Shown here one piece after another: positions 24,495-33,261 of a DNA stretch of 47,271 nucleotides. Every line of letters begins with the position of its first letter. The first letter of the stretch is position 1. The notes below the pieces were generated by a model that did no database searches, had not been told where the DNA came from, and saw nothing but the letters and a program-made list of their open reading frames with translations. The position numbers and the translations under genes are program-made. Source of the DNA: an uncultured Rhodospirillales bacterium (GTDB lineage Bacteria > Pseudomonadota > Alphaproteobacteria > Kiloniellales > Kiloniellaceae); assembly GCA_913060675.1 (NCBI GenBank), contig CAJXUS010000033.1, forward strand, positions 1 through 47,271, given 5' to 3'.

Positions 24495-26852
24495 CTACCT
24501 TGCAGGCACCGCACTTGCGTCTGCGAGTTGTTCGGGTGGGACAGCACCTGCAACGGCGTTATCAACCTTCTCACCATCCGGGCCAACGACCTCAACCTTA
24601 CGGCGGGCAAACTCAATACCCTCCTCGGCAAAGACGGATCTGAGCTTGTGGTATATCTCACGTCTTAAGACAAATTGAGCCCGAGGTTTACACTTGAACT
24701 TCACCCGCATGATCAGGGCGGAATCATCATCGATGCTAAGAATACCCTGAGATTTCAGAGGCTCGAGGAACTTCGGTCCGTGCTCTGGGTGTTTCAAGAA
24801 CTCTTTACCCACCGCCTTGACCACTTTCTTCACGTGCTTTGGATCTGTATCAGGCTCTAGACGGAAAGGCATTTTGTAAATCACCCAATCGCGATTGTGA
24901 TTGGTGATTTTTTTGAGCTCGCCAAAAGGAACCGTAATGACTGATCCACGGTGATGGCGTAACTGTAAGGAGCGGATAGAAATTGATTCGACCTCTCCCC
25001 GGGTTTGTTTGTCGAGCTCGATATATTCGCCAATGCGAAAAGCATCATCAACCAGGAAAAAGATCCCTGAGAAAATGTCCTTCACAAGCGTTTGCGCTCC
25101 AAAACCAACCGCGATACCAACAACCCCGGCAGAAGCAATAAGCGGCGCAATATCAACACCAACAGAAGAGAGCACAGTCATGATCACGATGATGCCGAGA
25201 AAACCCAGCAGGGTATTGCGAAACAGCGGTGTCAAAGTGTCGAGCCGAGAAGCCGCAGGCATTTCCAAAGGGTCAACGTCTTCAGAAGCACCACTGACAC
25301 GTTTTTCAAGATGAAGTGCAGCACCGATCATATTCCAGATCAAAATCCCGAGTAGCAGGGTAATAAGAATGTCGAACCCGGTACTGGCCCAAATAGGGGC
25401 GTCGTCTCCCTTGGCAAAAGACATAAGGTCGAGCCCCCAAAGGCTGGTGACCACCAGAAAGCCGATAATAGAAATAATCACACGCCAAGCACCGTTAAAC
25501 ACACCACGGAAGCGTTCTGCCATTTCACTATCACTGTGTAACAGAGATCTAACGATCTCTCGGCCCAGACGATCAAAAATCGGGAGTGAGAAAAATACAA
25601 TCAGAGTGCCAACTGGTCCTTCGAGATGGTGTTGCCCGCGCTCCAACCAATGGGCGAGCCAATAGAGCCAGGCAAAAAGGACGTATCCGCCAAGAAGAAA
25701 TGGAGCGGTGTTTGATATGATACGTACAGAAGGGGTCGCCTCATTATCTGTTTCCAAAAGCTTGTTCTCAGAAACCTCGTTTTCAGAGCCCTCACTCTCT
25801 AAGTCTTCATCTCCTAAACCTACATCATCAAAGTTCAAATCATCCAGGCGTCTATCATCGAGAACAAGAGCACTAATTTCTTGGATACGTTCAAAATTCT
25901 GGAACAAAGCAAATAAAAGCAACCCGGCAACAGTTGTTCCCGCCAAGGCAACGGTGATCAAAGCAGGGGGGAACCCGAGGCCGAGGGTCGGGAAAAAACC
26001 TGCAAATAACCACCCAGTAGCTCCGATACAAACGGCGCGTTGTAACAGTTGGTGTGTTCCTTCTGCCACTTTATCCTGGAGGGGTGCGATCCTGATTTGA
26101 GGCGTATCCGGTGCAAAAGCACGCCTGGAAATCACAATAAATAGCCAGCTATAACCAACACCGGCATAATAGATCCACACCATAGCATTAAGAGGCCCAA
26201 GGGCGCTTTCCATAGGAGGCGCCAGAGCAAAAATACGGGTGGCGGCAACAAACCCTAGAATGGGTAAAATTTCAAGAACCCCAAGCGCAATAGTACGAAG
26301 CACTTTCTCCCAATAACCACAGCGCGTTGTCTGCGTAAGCCAGCTACTCCACTTTCGGCTTGAACGTTTAATCAACAAAGCAGCAAGAAAACCAACCCCA
26401 ATCAAGAGCCCGGCCGAAAGGATCATGCCAAAGAGGCCGTCTTTTGCCAGTGCAAGTCGCTCTTGAACTTTTGGCCCTCTCGATCCCAAATTTGCGATGG
26501 CTCCAGACCAGCGAATGATGCGGGTTTCAATACGTTCAGCCATTTCGCTCAAACGGGTTTCAATCGCAGCAAGAACAGTGCCATCAAAGACTTCAGCCGC
26601 GACCTTCTCATCAGCTTGGCGAACCAATTCTTCACGAAACAGTTCTCGCAGTTCTTCATCGCTCAAACCCGCAAGTAAGCGGTCGATTAATTCTGGTGTC
26701 AGGTTTTCCGGGATCTCTTTCCCGTCCCCGCCATCATCGCTTGAGAATATTGTTTGGGCCTGAACTGCTTGTTTATCAAACATAAGAGGCACAACCATAA
26801 AGGCCGCAAGGGTCAGACTAAGAATGAGAAACTTTGATAAACGTTCGATCAT
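24495..26852 (-). CDS. MscS-family mechanosensitive channel, large form
   Basis: A 785-residue inner-membrane channel. A signal-like N-terminus ends near AVQAQ. A periplasmic acidic, helical segment follows (LTPELIDRLLAGLSDEELREL), then about eight or more membrane helices. An acidic cytoplasmic or loop insert (about residues 335-375, rich in D, E and L) splits them. The conserved MscS core is near residues 585-640: SAGVVGIAVGFGAQTLVKD for the pore helix, then FFLVDDAFRIGEYIEL and GEVESISIRSLQLRHHRG, and the beta and C-terminal domains to about 760. It opens under membrane tension to release solutes. It heads the unit with the beta-helix and AraC genes. Confidence 0.92.
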   Translation of the reverse strand: MIERLSKFLILSLTLAAFMVVPLMFDKQAVQAQTIFSSDDGGDGKEIPENLTPELIDRLLAGLSDEELRELFREELVRQADEKVAAEVFDGTVLAAIETRLSEMAERIETRIIRWSGAIANLGSRGPKVQERLALAKDGLFGMILSAGLLIGVGFLAALLIKRSSRKWSSWLTQTTRCGYWEKVLRTIALGVLEILPILGFVAATRIFALAPPMESALGPLNAMVWIYYAGVGYSWLFIVISRRAFAPDTPQIRIAPLQDKVAEGTHQLLQRAVCIGATGWLFAGFFPTLGLGFPPALITVALAGTTVAGLLLFALFQNFERIQEISALVLDDRRLDDLNFDDVGLGDEDLESEGSENEVSENKLLETDNEATPSVRIISNTAPFLLGGYVLFAWLYWLAHWLERGQHHLEGPVGTLIVFFSLPIFDRLGREIVRSLLHSDSEMAERFRGVFNGAWRVIISIIGFLVVTSLWGLDLMSFAKGDDAPIWASTGFDILITLLLGILIWNMIGAALHLEKRVSGASEDVDPLEMPAASRLDTLTPLFRNTLLGFLGIIVIMTVLSSVGVDIAPLIASAGVVGIAVGFGAQTLVKDIFSGIFFLVDDAFRIGEYIELDKQTRGEVESISIRSLQLRHHRGSVITVPFGELKKITNHNRDWVIYKMPFRLEPDTDPKHVKKVVKAVGKEFLKHPEHGPKFLEPLKSQGILSIDDDSALIMRVKFKCKPRAQFVLRREIYHKLRSVFAEEGIEFARRKVEVVGPDGEKVDNAVAGAVPPEQLADASAVPAR

Positions 26853-27215
26853 GAGTCCACTTTTGTTAAGTCGCCTAAAGTTAAGCCATCTGGGTTAAGC
26901 CGTCTTGTATGGCAAATAGAGTACGGTTGGCCCTGCTGTTCTTTGTCAGTTATTTATTATTATTTGAAAGAACTTTAATACCGCTTTGACGCTAAAGCAA
27001 AGACACGTTTTGGTTATGGCTCATGCTCGCAACCAACTTCCCCTCAAAATTTCACTTTAAAATCCAACACATCACAAGTTTGTGAATACTTCATTTAGAG
27101 AAATTCAAAAAATGCCCTTGATTTTAGGACCACACGGTCCCTATCTATTTAAGACCTTTTAGTCCCCATATTTTAGAACACTTAAACTTCAATCGTAAGA
27201 ATAGGAAAAAGAATT
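26853..27215. other. Divergent intergenic region with a possible regulated promoter
   Basis: About 360 AT-rich bases between the channel gene and the AhpD-like gene. The right half holds the promoter candidate described at 27118-27147. I see no gene or RNA in the rest. Confidence 0.5.
27118..27147 (+). promoter_or_regulatory. Promoter candidate with a palindrome in its spacer
   Basis: TTGATT (27118-27123) and TATCTA (27142-27147) are 18 bases apart. The spacer holds the palindrome GGACC-ACAC-GGTCC (27127-27140). This is a typical place for a regulator to act, about 70 bases before the start of the AhpD-like gene. Confidence 0.4.
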
Positions 27216-27752
27216 ATGGATTTCAAACTGCACACCAAAGAGACTGCCCCTGCAGGTAGCCAACCTTTATTGGAGAACTCACTTAAATCATTCGGTATGA
27301 TTCCAAACCTACATGCGGTTATGGCCGAGGCCCCGGCAGTTCTAGAGGCTTATCAAAACCTTCATACTCTCTTTCAAAATACTAGTTTTAATGCCGATGA
27401 GCTCACCGTTGTTTGGCAGACTATCAATGTCGAGCATGAATGCCATTATTGTATACCGGCGCATACTGGTATTGCACATATGATGAAGGTAGATACCAGC
27501 ATTATTGAAGCTCTTCGTAATAAAACTGAACTTCCTTCTGAAAGACTTGAAGTACTACGTACGACAACTCTGGCAATTGTTCGGAACCGTGGCCATATTG
27601 ATGCCGAAGATTTGAAAGCTTTTGTTGCAGTTGGGTATGGCAACAAACAAGTTTTAGAAATTATCTTGGGTCTCGCTCAAAAAGTTATGAGCAACTATAT
27701 CAACCATTTGGCAGACACCCCTGTAGATGATGCCTTTAAAAAGTTTATCTAA
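27216..27752 (+). CDS. AhpD-like/carboxymuconolactone decarboxylase family protein
   Basis: A 178-residue all-helical protein. The redox motif is near the middle: NVEHECHYCIPAHTG, that is E-x(3)-C-x2-C-x3-H, the active site of alkylhydroperoxidase AhpD relatives. The opening LENSLKSFGMIPNLHAVMAE is the usual first helix pair. It should act as a peroxidase or disulfide reductase in the cytoplasm. A hairpin terminator follows the stop by 13 bases. Its promoter may contain a palindromic operator. The next gene on the other strand is a pirin, another protein often tied to oxidative stress. Confidence 0.9.
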   Translation: MDFKLHTKETAPAGSQPLLENSLKSFGMIPNLHAVMAEAPAVLEAYQNLHTLFQNTSFNADELTVVWQTINVEHECHYCIPAHTGIAHMMKVDTSIIEALRNKTELPSERLEVLRTTTLAIVRNRGHIDAEDLKAFVAVGYGNKQVLEIILGLAQKVMSNYINHLADTPVDDAFKKFI

Positions 27753-27765
27753 ATTAAGAACAAAG

Positions 27766-27798
27766 AAGGCTCAAGCCTGAGGTCGTTTGAGCCTTTTT
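27766..27798 (+). terminator. Rho-independent terminator of the AhpD-like gene
   Basis: AAGGCTCAA (27766-27774) pairs with TTGAGCCTT (27787-27795) around a 12-base loop and continues into a T run. Confidence 0.88.
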
Positions 27799-27867
27799 CT
27801 TCTATTTATTCAAGATTTTTCTTATAATTATTCTGGTAATTATTCACCTTAACCAACTTTCTGACAC

Positions 27868-28800
27868 TCATTTTTCTGGAAGGGGCATAAACTCCTGATT
27901 ATCATCAATCGGCAGCTGAAAACGGCCGTGTTGCCAGTCTCCTTCGCGCCAAGCCTGCTTGGCGTCTTCGATTTTTTCTCGCGATGAGGCCACAAAATTC
28001 CACCACACATAACGTTTGCCCAAGGATGTGCCACCAAGAAGCATTAACCGGGTGTCGGTTTTGGCTTCAATCGTGATTTCATCACCCTGCCGAAAAGTCA
28101 TCATGTGTCCTTGTTTAAAATTTTGGCCTGAAATGATGATTTCTCCCTGGACCACATACAACCCACGTTCCTCATGGTCTGGTCTTAAGGGAATTTTTGC
28201 ACCCGCAGATAATACTGCATTCGCATAAAACATCTCGGATTGGACTTTAACGGGGGAGCGCTCTCCATAGAGAGTTCCCAGGATAAGTTTGACATGTTTG
28301 TCCTCCCCTTCAATAACGGAAAGCGCTTGTTCCTTTTGATTTTCAAAGGTGGGGGCAATTTCTTCCTTATTTTCAGGCAAGGCAAGCCAGGTTTGAATAC
28401 CAAAGAGAGAATGCGCATGTTCACGAACTTCAGGCGATGTACGTTCTGAGTGCGTGATCCCACTGCCCGAAGTCATGAGATTGATCTCTCCAGCCGCAAC
28501 TAAGGCCGAAGTACCAAGGCTGTCTTTGTGCCACATAGAACCCTGATACAGATAAGTGACCGTGGATAAACCGATATGAGGATGGGGACGCACATCAACC
28601 CCGGTTCCCTTGATAAATTCTGCCGGGCCAAAATGATCGAAAAAAACAAACGGCCCGACCATCTTTCGCTTAGCCGACGGCAAGGCACGCTTAACTTCAA
28701 ATCCCCCCAGATCTTGCGCCGTGGGGACGATAAGAGTTTCCACTTGATCAACTTGATCTCCGGTGGGGAAATCTATTTCGAGTTCAGGGTTCCAACTCAT
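27868..28800 (-). CDS. Pirin family protein
   Basis: A 310-residue bicupin of the pirin type. The N-terminal barrel carries the metal-binding residues in VRPHPHIGLSTVTYLYQG and SGSGITHSE. The second barrel (VQGEIIISGQNFKQGHMMTF) lacks them, as is normal. The linker RKMVGPFVFFDHFGPAEF is a pirin signature. Some pirins oxidise quercetin and others regulate enzymes; neither can be chosen here. A strong GAGGAGG precedes the ATG at 28800. Just upstream lie two short tandem duplications (28837-28860 and 28873-28896). Confidence 0.92.
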   Translation of the reverse strand: MSWNPELEIDFPTGDQVDQVETLIVPTAQDLGGFEVKRALPSAKRKMVGPFVFFDHFGPAEFIKGTGVDVRPHPHIGLSTVTYLYQGSMWHKDSLGTSALVAAGEINLMTSGSGITHSERTSPEVREHAHSLFGIQTWLALPENKEEIAPTFENQKEQALSVIEGEDKHVKLILGTLYGERSPVKVQSEMFYANAVLSAGAKIPLRPDHEERGLYVVQGEIIISGQNFKQGHMMTFRQGDEITIEAKTDTRLMLLGGTSLGKRYVWWNFVASSREKIEDAKQAWREGDWQHGRFQLPIDDNQEFMPLPEK

Positions 28801-28836
28801 TTATTCCTCCTCATTAAAAGCCAAAGCTCTCAGCGA

Positions 28837-28896
28837 ACGGTTGTACGGTTGTACGGTTGATCTATGGAATATTCCCAATAAATATCCCAATAAATA
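28837..28896. repeat. Two short tandem duplications upstream of the pirin gene
   Basis: ACGGTTGT is repeated at 28837-28844 and 28845-28852, with a third near copy ACGGTTGA to 28860. TCCCAATAAATA is repeated at 28873-28884 and 28885-28896. These look like slippage products and lie in the untranslated leader or promoter of the pirin gene. Confidence 0.8.
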
Positions 28897-29034
28897 TCTC
28901 TGGAGAAATGTCTCCGAAGGGATGGTACTTAGGTTGGCCATTTACATGTGTTGGGCTATTTGTTTGATCTCTTGATAATTTTGGGGTCAATTTTGGTTTA
29001 AAGGTGAAGATACCAAGATCTTACCTTACCAGTT

Positions 29035-29925
29035 TCACTCCCCAAGATCGCCTTCTAAAAGCTTACGCTTAGCGAGTATTGCCTCTGTTATAAACTTCAT
29101 AAATGCTTTTACACGTGGAACACGCCGTAAATCGCCGTGAGTTAAAACCCAGATGTCACCGTAAACATGTGTATTTCCTGGGGGCACACGACCGAGTTCA
29201 GGATCAGGGTCCCCCATGAAACAAAAATGAACGCTTGATCCCAGCCCTTCACGAGCTGCCATTATTTGGGAAAGCGGATCATCCACGATTAAGGTCTGTA
29301 TTGCCTTCCTCTCCTGAGGCCGCGTTGCCCATGCAGGCACAGGGCCGTCTTCTTCTTTTATGATCCAACGTATTGGCGCATCGAGGGGAGAGTTTAAACA
29401 CTTATCAAGTGACGATTTAGATGCGTATACCCCCTGATACACATTTACAAGTTTGCGGCCAAACAAGTGTTCGGGTGGGGTCGTGTATGCAACCCGAATG
29501 GCAACATCCGCTTGCCGTTTAGTCAAATTTAAGGGTTCATTAGACGTTATAAGTTCCAGGTTTATTCCTGGATATTTTTTGGAAAATATCGCGAAGTCCG
29601 GCATCAACAGATGAGTTGCCAATAATTGGGGAAGGGTTACGCGGAGAGATCCAGTAAGAGCCGTATCCCGGCCGTATATTTGTCGCTCTAAAGCTAGGGC
29701 ATCAGCTTCCATATCTTCAGCAAGAACCAGAATCTCTTCACCCGTAGAGGTAATCTGATATCCCGAAGGCAAGCGCTCAAACAACCGTGCCCCCAGTTGT
29801 TTCTCCATTGAGGCTATACGTCTGAGAACCGTTGCGTGGTTGACTTCCAGAACACTTGCTGCACCACGAATGGATCCAGAACGCGCCACATGAAGAAAAA
29901 AACGAATATTATCCCAATCAAACAT
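29035..29925 (-). CDS. LysR family transcriptional regulator
   Basis: A 296-residue regulator. The winged helix-turn-helix is at the start: WDNIRFFLHVARSGSIRGAA, then LEVNHATVLRRIASMEKQLG and RLFERLPSGYQIT. The effector domain follows from about residue 90 (GSLRVTLPQLLATHLLMP, then ADVAIRVAYTTPPEHLFGRK). It belongs to the VHATVSRRI-type subgroup that often controls a divergent gene. The GST gene is divergent, with 142 bases between, so it is the natural target. Confidence 0.92.
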   Translation of the reverse strand: MFDWDNIRFFLHVARSGSIRGAASVLEVNHATVLRRIASMEKQLGARLFERLPSGYQITSTGEEILVLAEDMEADALALERQIYGRDTALTGSLRVTLPQLLATHLLMPDFAIFSKKYPGINLELITSNEPLNLTKRQADVAIRVAYTTPPEHLFGRKLVNVYQGVYASKSSLDKCLNSPLDAPIRWIIKEEDGPVPAWATRPQERKAIQTLIVDDPLSQIMAAREGLGSSVHFCFMGDPDPELGRVPPGNTHVYGDIWVLTHGDLRRVPRVKAFMKFITEAILAKRKLLEGDLGE

Positions 29926-29940
29926 AGGTGCAAATATGCA

Positions 29941-29970
29941 CCACAGTTAGTTAATTATCAATACTGGTGG
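29941..29970. promoter_or_regulatory. Possible LysR binding site
   Basis: An imperfect inverted repeat, CCACAGT (29941-29947) against ACTGGTGG (29963-29970), in the gap between the divergent LysR and GST genes. Its position suits a LysR site, but one arm has an extra base. Confidence 0.3.
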
Positions 29971-30067
29971 TTAGATTTTATTCTCTCATCTCTTTAGTAC
30001 CACCCCGGTCACAGTGCGCAACTGAGCACAAGCCGAAGTAATGAGTAATTGTTTATTGGAGAACTTT

Positions 30068-30739
30068 ATGTCCTACACCATCTATACAGAATCAACACCC
30101 AATCCCCTCAAAGTGCTCATCATGCTCGAAGAACTTGGTGCGCCTTATAAATCCGTAAAAGTGGATCTTGGCAACGAAGATCAAAAAGCTCCCGGTTTTT
30201 TAAAGCTCAACCCCAACGGTCGAATTCCAGTGCTTGTGGATCACGATGCCGATGATTTTGTGATTATTGAGTCCGGCGCAATATTACAATATCTTGCAGA
30301 AAAACATGGCGTTTTCCAACCAACAGACGCCAAAGGGAAATCTGAAGTAAACCAATGGCTTATGTGGCAAATGGGGGGACTAGGTCCTATGTTTGGTCAA
30401 TTGCTCGTCTTTGCCGCCGCTTTCGAAGATAAAATTCCAGAGGCCACCGCCCGTTACGACAAGGAAGTAAAACGTCTGCTATCGGTTATGAACGCACGTC
30501 TTGAAGGCCGGGAATACCTCGCCAATGACTATTCAATTGCTGATATCGCCTCAATCGCCTGGATGCCACCTACCCAACGTCTGGGTTGGGATTTGGCTGA
30601 TTGGCCGCATGTCAAAGCATGGTTTGAGCGCTGTATATCTCGCCCGGCCTTTACGAAAGCAGTAGAAGCTTTGGGAACCATCCCCGAAGATATTCGTATG
30701 CGGAACTTCCGCAAGGCAACGGTTGGTTTAGGCTCTTAG
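30068..30739 (+). CDS. Glutathione S-transferase (Nu/YfcG-like)
   Basis: A 223-residue protein. The thioredoxin-like domain opens MSYTIYTESTPNPLKVLIML, with the TPN stretch typical of the Ure2p/YfcG/YghU group. FLKLNPNGRIPVLVDH (cis-Pro) and IIESGAILQYLAEKHG (glutathione gamma-glutamyl contact) follow. The helical domain contains WQMGGLGPMFGQLLVFA and YSIADIASIAWMPP. Such proteins often act as disulfide-bond reductases. I chose the ATG at 30068 because of the GGAG upstream; a start at 30041 adds nine residues. It is divergent from a LysR gene. Confidence 0.93.
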   Translation: MSYTIYTESTPNPLKVLIMLEELGAPYKSVKVDLGNEDQKAPGFLKLNPNGRIPVLVDHDADDFVIIESGAILQYLAEKHGVFQPTDAKGKSEVNQWLMWQMGGLGPMFGQLLVFAAAFEDKIPEATARYDKEVKRLLSVMNARLEGREYLANDYSIADIASIAWMPPTQRLGWDLADWPHVKAWFERCISRPAFTKAVEALGTIPEDIRMRNFRKATVGLGS

Positions 30740-30783
30740 TCTTAAGCTGAAACGAAATTTCTATTTAGTTTTGAAGAAAATCA

Positions 30784-30820
30784 CCGCCGCCACCAACGGT
30801 TACAAAGCCTTGGTGGCGGT
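30784..30820. terminator. GC-rich hairpin terminator
   Basis: CCGCCACCAA (30787-30796) pairs with TTGGTGGCGG (30810-30819) around a 13-base loop. The minus-strand side runs into a T-rich stretch, suiting the histidine kinase gene that ends at 30920; it can also help end the GST transcript. Confidence 0.75.
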
Positions 30821-30919
30821 GGGAATGTGTCGGAATTTGATTGGAAAATACCGTCGTTTTTATCTCTGGTGGATAGCTTCTTTAGGGACCGAGAAAAGCG
30901 AGACGGTAACTTCGGTCAA

Positions 30920-32563
30920 TTACTGGGCAACCATCACCTTTTCATCTTCCCACTCATCAAACTCAACCCAAAACGTCAAACCATGATTTGGATTTCGATA
31001 AACACCTATCTCACCACCCATAACTCCAACCAACTTTTTACAAATGGTAAGTCCTATACCCGTACCCTGAGTTTTAGATTTATGTTTATCCAGCCGATTA
31101 AAAGGTTCAAAAACAAGTTCTAATTGCTTTTCAGGAACACCATCTCCTGTATCTCTGACATTGATCCGAACTTTGTTGTTCTCAACCTTTTCAAACCACA
31201 GATCAATTTTTCCATTAACCTTGTTATACTTAATGGCATTAGAAACGAAGTTAAGCATCACCTGCTTAATTTTGGTCTGATCCGCCCAAATGATAAGTGG
31301 AAACTCGTCCCTGAAGCTAGGCAGAAGGTCTATCGAAGCCTTTTCTGCCTGAGGTATTGTCAGCTGAATAACTTGTTCCAGAAGTTCGGTACAATTAACT
31401 GGCTGAAACGATAGTTCAGCATGGCCGGATTCAATTTTAGACAGATCCAATACTTCATTTATCAAGCACAAGAGATGCTCACCACTTTCACGGACATACA
31501 CCATTGATTCCAGGTGATCGTCAGACAAGGGGTTTTCATTGTCGTTGACCAGCATATCCGTAAAGCCAAGAACAGCATTCATTGGTGTTCGAAGTTCATG
31601 GCTCATGGAAGAGAGGAATTTCGATTTTGCCATGTTCGCTTCTTGCGCAGCTTTTGCGGAATACTGAAAAGCTTCCGTCCTACGGGAAACTTCAAGTTCC
31701 AAATTTTGATTTGTTTTCTTCAAACGCGTAATTAAACTCGCAGAGAACGTTGCCAGGAAGCAAAAAATAATTCCCAGAATAATTCCAAACCACACCACAA
31801 ATGAATTAGACCATCCCGCTACAGGGGAGACAGAGAAAGTCCAAACACCATTTGGAATATCTATATGATAAGTTTCAGGTTCTATCGATAAATCGCCCCC
31901 AGCACTGGCAATAATTTGTTTTCTTCCTGTATCAGGGTGAATACGAGAGAGTTCATACGCGATACCAGCGTCCACCAAACTACCTAGACCTGCCGCCTCG
32001 AGAACGTCAGGAAAGCGAATTAGAACAGTTGAAAACCCCCAAAAAGATCGATCAGTTTCAGAAGTATCTTGAATAAAAATCGGTAATCGCCCTGCTGCGG
32101 CTACTCCTCCCTGTTTTAGCTCAAAAGGACCAGAAAGAGTAAGTAGATCAGTTTCTTTTGCTAGGTAGGCTTCCTTGTCACGTTCAGGATCTTTGAGTAA
32201 TTGATGCCCAAGAGCGTTTTCATTGCCCTCAAGAGGAACAATGTATGCCACAACACCAGCTGGCGCTAATTGAAATGACGATGCCCCCGGGTAAAAAGGC
32301 AACATTTCAGTAGCTAATGCCTTGAAACCAGATGTATCACCTTTTTTCATCTGGACTTGTGCGGCAAGTGGGTAAGTCGCGGAAAGTGCCTGAACCACAT
32401 TATTGCGAATAACACTACCATAGCTACTGGCGTAACTATGCGCAGCTAATCTTTGTTGATTGTCACGATAAGTTTTGACCAATCCAATGGCTAGAATGGA
32501 GATCGCGATAGACAACACAAGCACTAACTGAACAGCAGAAGACTGTCTCAGCTCTTTAAACAT
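30920..32563 (-). CDS. CHASE-domain sensor histidine kinase
   Basis: A 547-residue membrane kinase. A membrane helix (about residues 12-32) leads into a periplasmic CHASE domain (about 45-240, with TYPLAAQVQMKKGDTSGF and FWGFSTVLIRFPDVL). A second helix (about 255-280) and a short coiled coil follow, then HisKA with SHELRTPMNAVLGF holding the phospho-accepting His, and an ATPase domain with NFVSNAIKYNK, VRDTGDGVPE and GTGIGLTICKKLVGVMGGEIG. CHASE domains bind small extracellular ligands. There is no receiver domain and no response regulator gene nearby, so its partner is elsewhere. AGGGA precedes the ATG. Confidence 0.93.
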   Translation of the reverse strand: MFKELRQSSAVQLVLVLSIAISILAIGLVKTYRDNQQRLAAHSYASSYGSVIRNNVVQALSATYPLAAQVQMKKGDTSGFKALATEMLPFYPGASSFQLAPAGVVAYIVPLEGNENALGHQLLKDPERDKEAYLAKETDLLTLSGPFELKQGGVAAAGRLPIFIQDTSETDRSFWGFSTVLIRFPDVLEAAGLGSLVDAGIAYELSRIHPDTGRKQIIASAGGDLSIEPETYHIDIPNGVWTFSVSPVAGWSNSFVVWFGIILGIIFCFLATFSASLITRLKKTNQNLELEVSRRTEAFQYSAKAAQEANMAKSKFLSSMSHELRTPMNAVLGFTDMLVNDNENPLSDDHLESMVYVRESGEHLLCLINEVLDLSKIESGHAELSFQPVNCTELLEQVIQLTIPQAEKASIDLLPSFRDEFPLIIWADQTKIKQVMLNFVSNAIKYNKVNGKIDLWFEKVENNKVRINVRDTGDGVPEKQLELVFEPFNRLDKHKSKTQGTGIGLTICKKLVGVMGGEIGVYRNPNHGLTFWVEFDEWEDEKVMVAQ

Positions 32564-32875
32564 AGGTATCCCTGTTAATCAGCAAGCAAATACTAACCCC
32601 CTGTAACACGAGCGGGGTAACATCACCTTACGTCACAACAATCATAAATAGAAGGAATATTTATTTTAAACGCAACCAGGAATAAAAATATAAGTGTTTG
32701 AGTTCAGTTACATACGTGAGTATGTAGTATTTAAAATAACGTTAAAAAAACAAAATTTCTCTAGAATAATGTACAAACTACTCTTGAGCTTTTAAACCTA
32801 GAGCGTAGCCTATAACCTACTAAACAAGCGCCAAAACCAAATTAATTCCTCACACCTTCCGTAAGAAAATCAGAC
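32564..32875. other. Divergent intergenic region, nothing recognised
   Basis: About 310 AT-rich bases between the kinase and the RidA gene. I see no open frame, hairpin terminator or operator that I can support. Promoters for both genes must lie here. Confidence 0.5.
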
Positions 32876-33229
32876 ATGAATATCCAGCGTATTCCAGCGT
32901 CATCGGCTGGCAGGTCAAAAACCGTCACGTATGGTGGTTTGGTCTATACTGTGGCGACCGCAGATAGCGACAGTGACAATATTATCGAGCAAACCCAATG
33001 TGCCCTTGCTTATTTGGATCTACACCTCCAAGAAGCTAACTCCGATAAAACCCGTATTCTTCAGGCAACGGTATATCTCAAAGATATGAAAGCCAAAGAA
33101 CAAATGGACCAGATCTGGTGCGAATGGATTGGCCCAAAAGAAAACTGGCCCCAACGTGCTTGTGTCGGGGCCGATCTCGCAGGAAATGATTTGATCGAGA
33201 TTGTTGTCACCGCAGCGACACTAGATTGA
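32876..33229 (+). CDS. RidA family protein
   Basis: A 117-residue RidA/YjgF protein. The RidA fold marks are present: GGLVYTVATAD, TQCALAYLDLHLQEA, ILQATVYLKDMKAKEQM and WCEWIG. The catalytic Arg lies in WPQRACVGADL and the late Glu in IEIVVTA, so imine or enamine deaminase activity is plausible. RidA proteins clear reactive enamines formed by PLP enzymes. The N-terminus lacks the usual leading Ile/Pro pattern of the archetype, so it belongs to another Rid subgroup. It converges on the LysE gene at 32 bases. Confidence 0.9.
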   Translation: MNIQRIPASSAGRSKTVTYGGLVYTVATADSDSDNIIEQTQCALAYLDLHLQEANSDKTRILQATVYLKDMKAKEQMDQIWCEWIGPKENWPQRACVGADLAGNDLIEIVVTAATLD

Positions 33230-33261
33230 ATACCAAATTCGTCAATCTCACAGAAAGCGGT

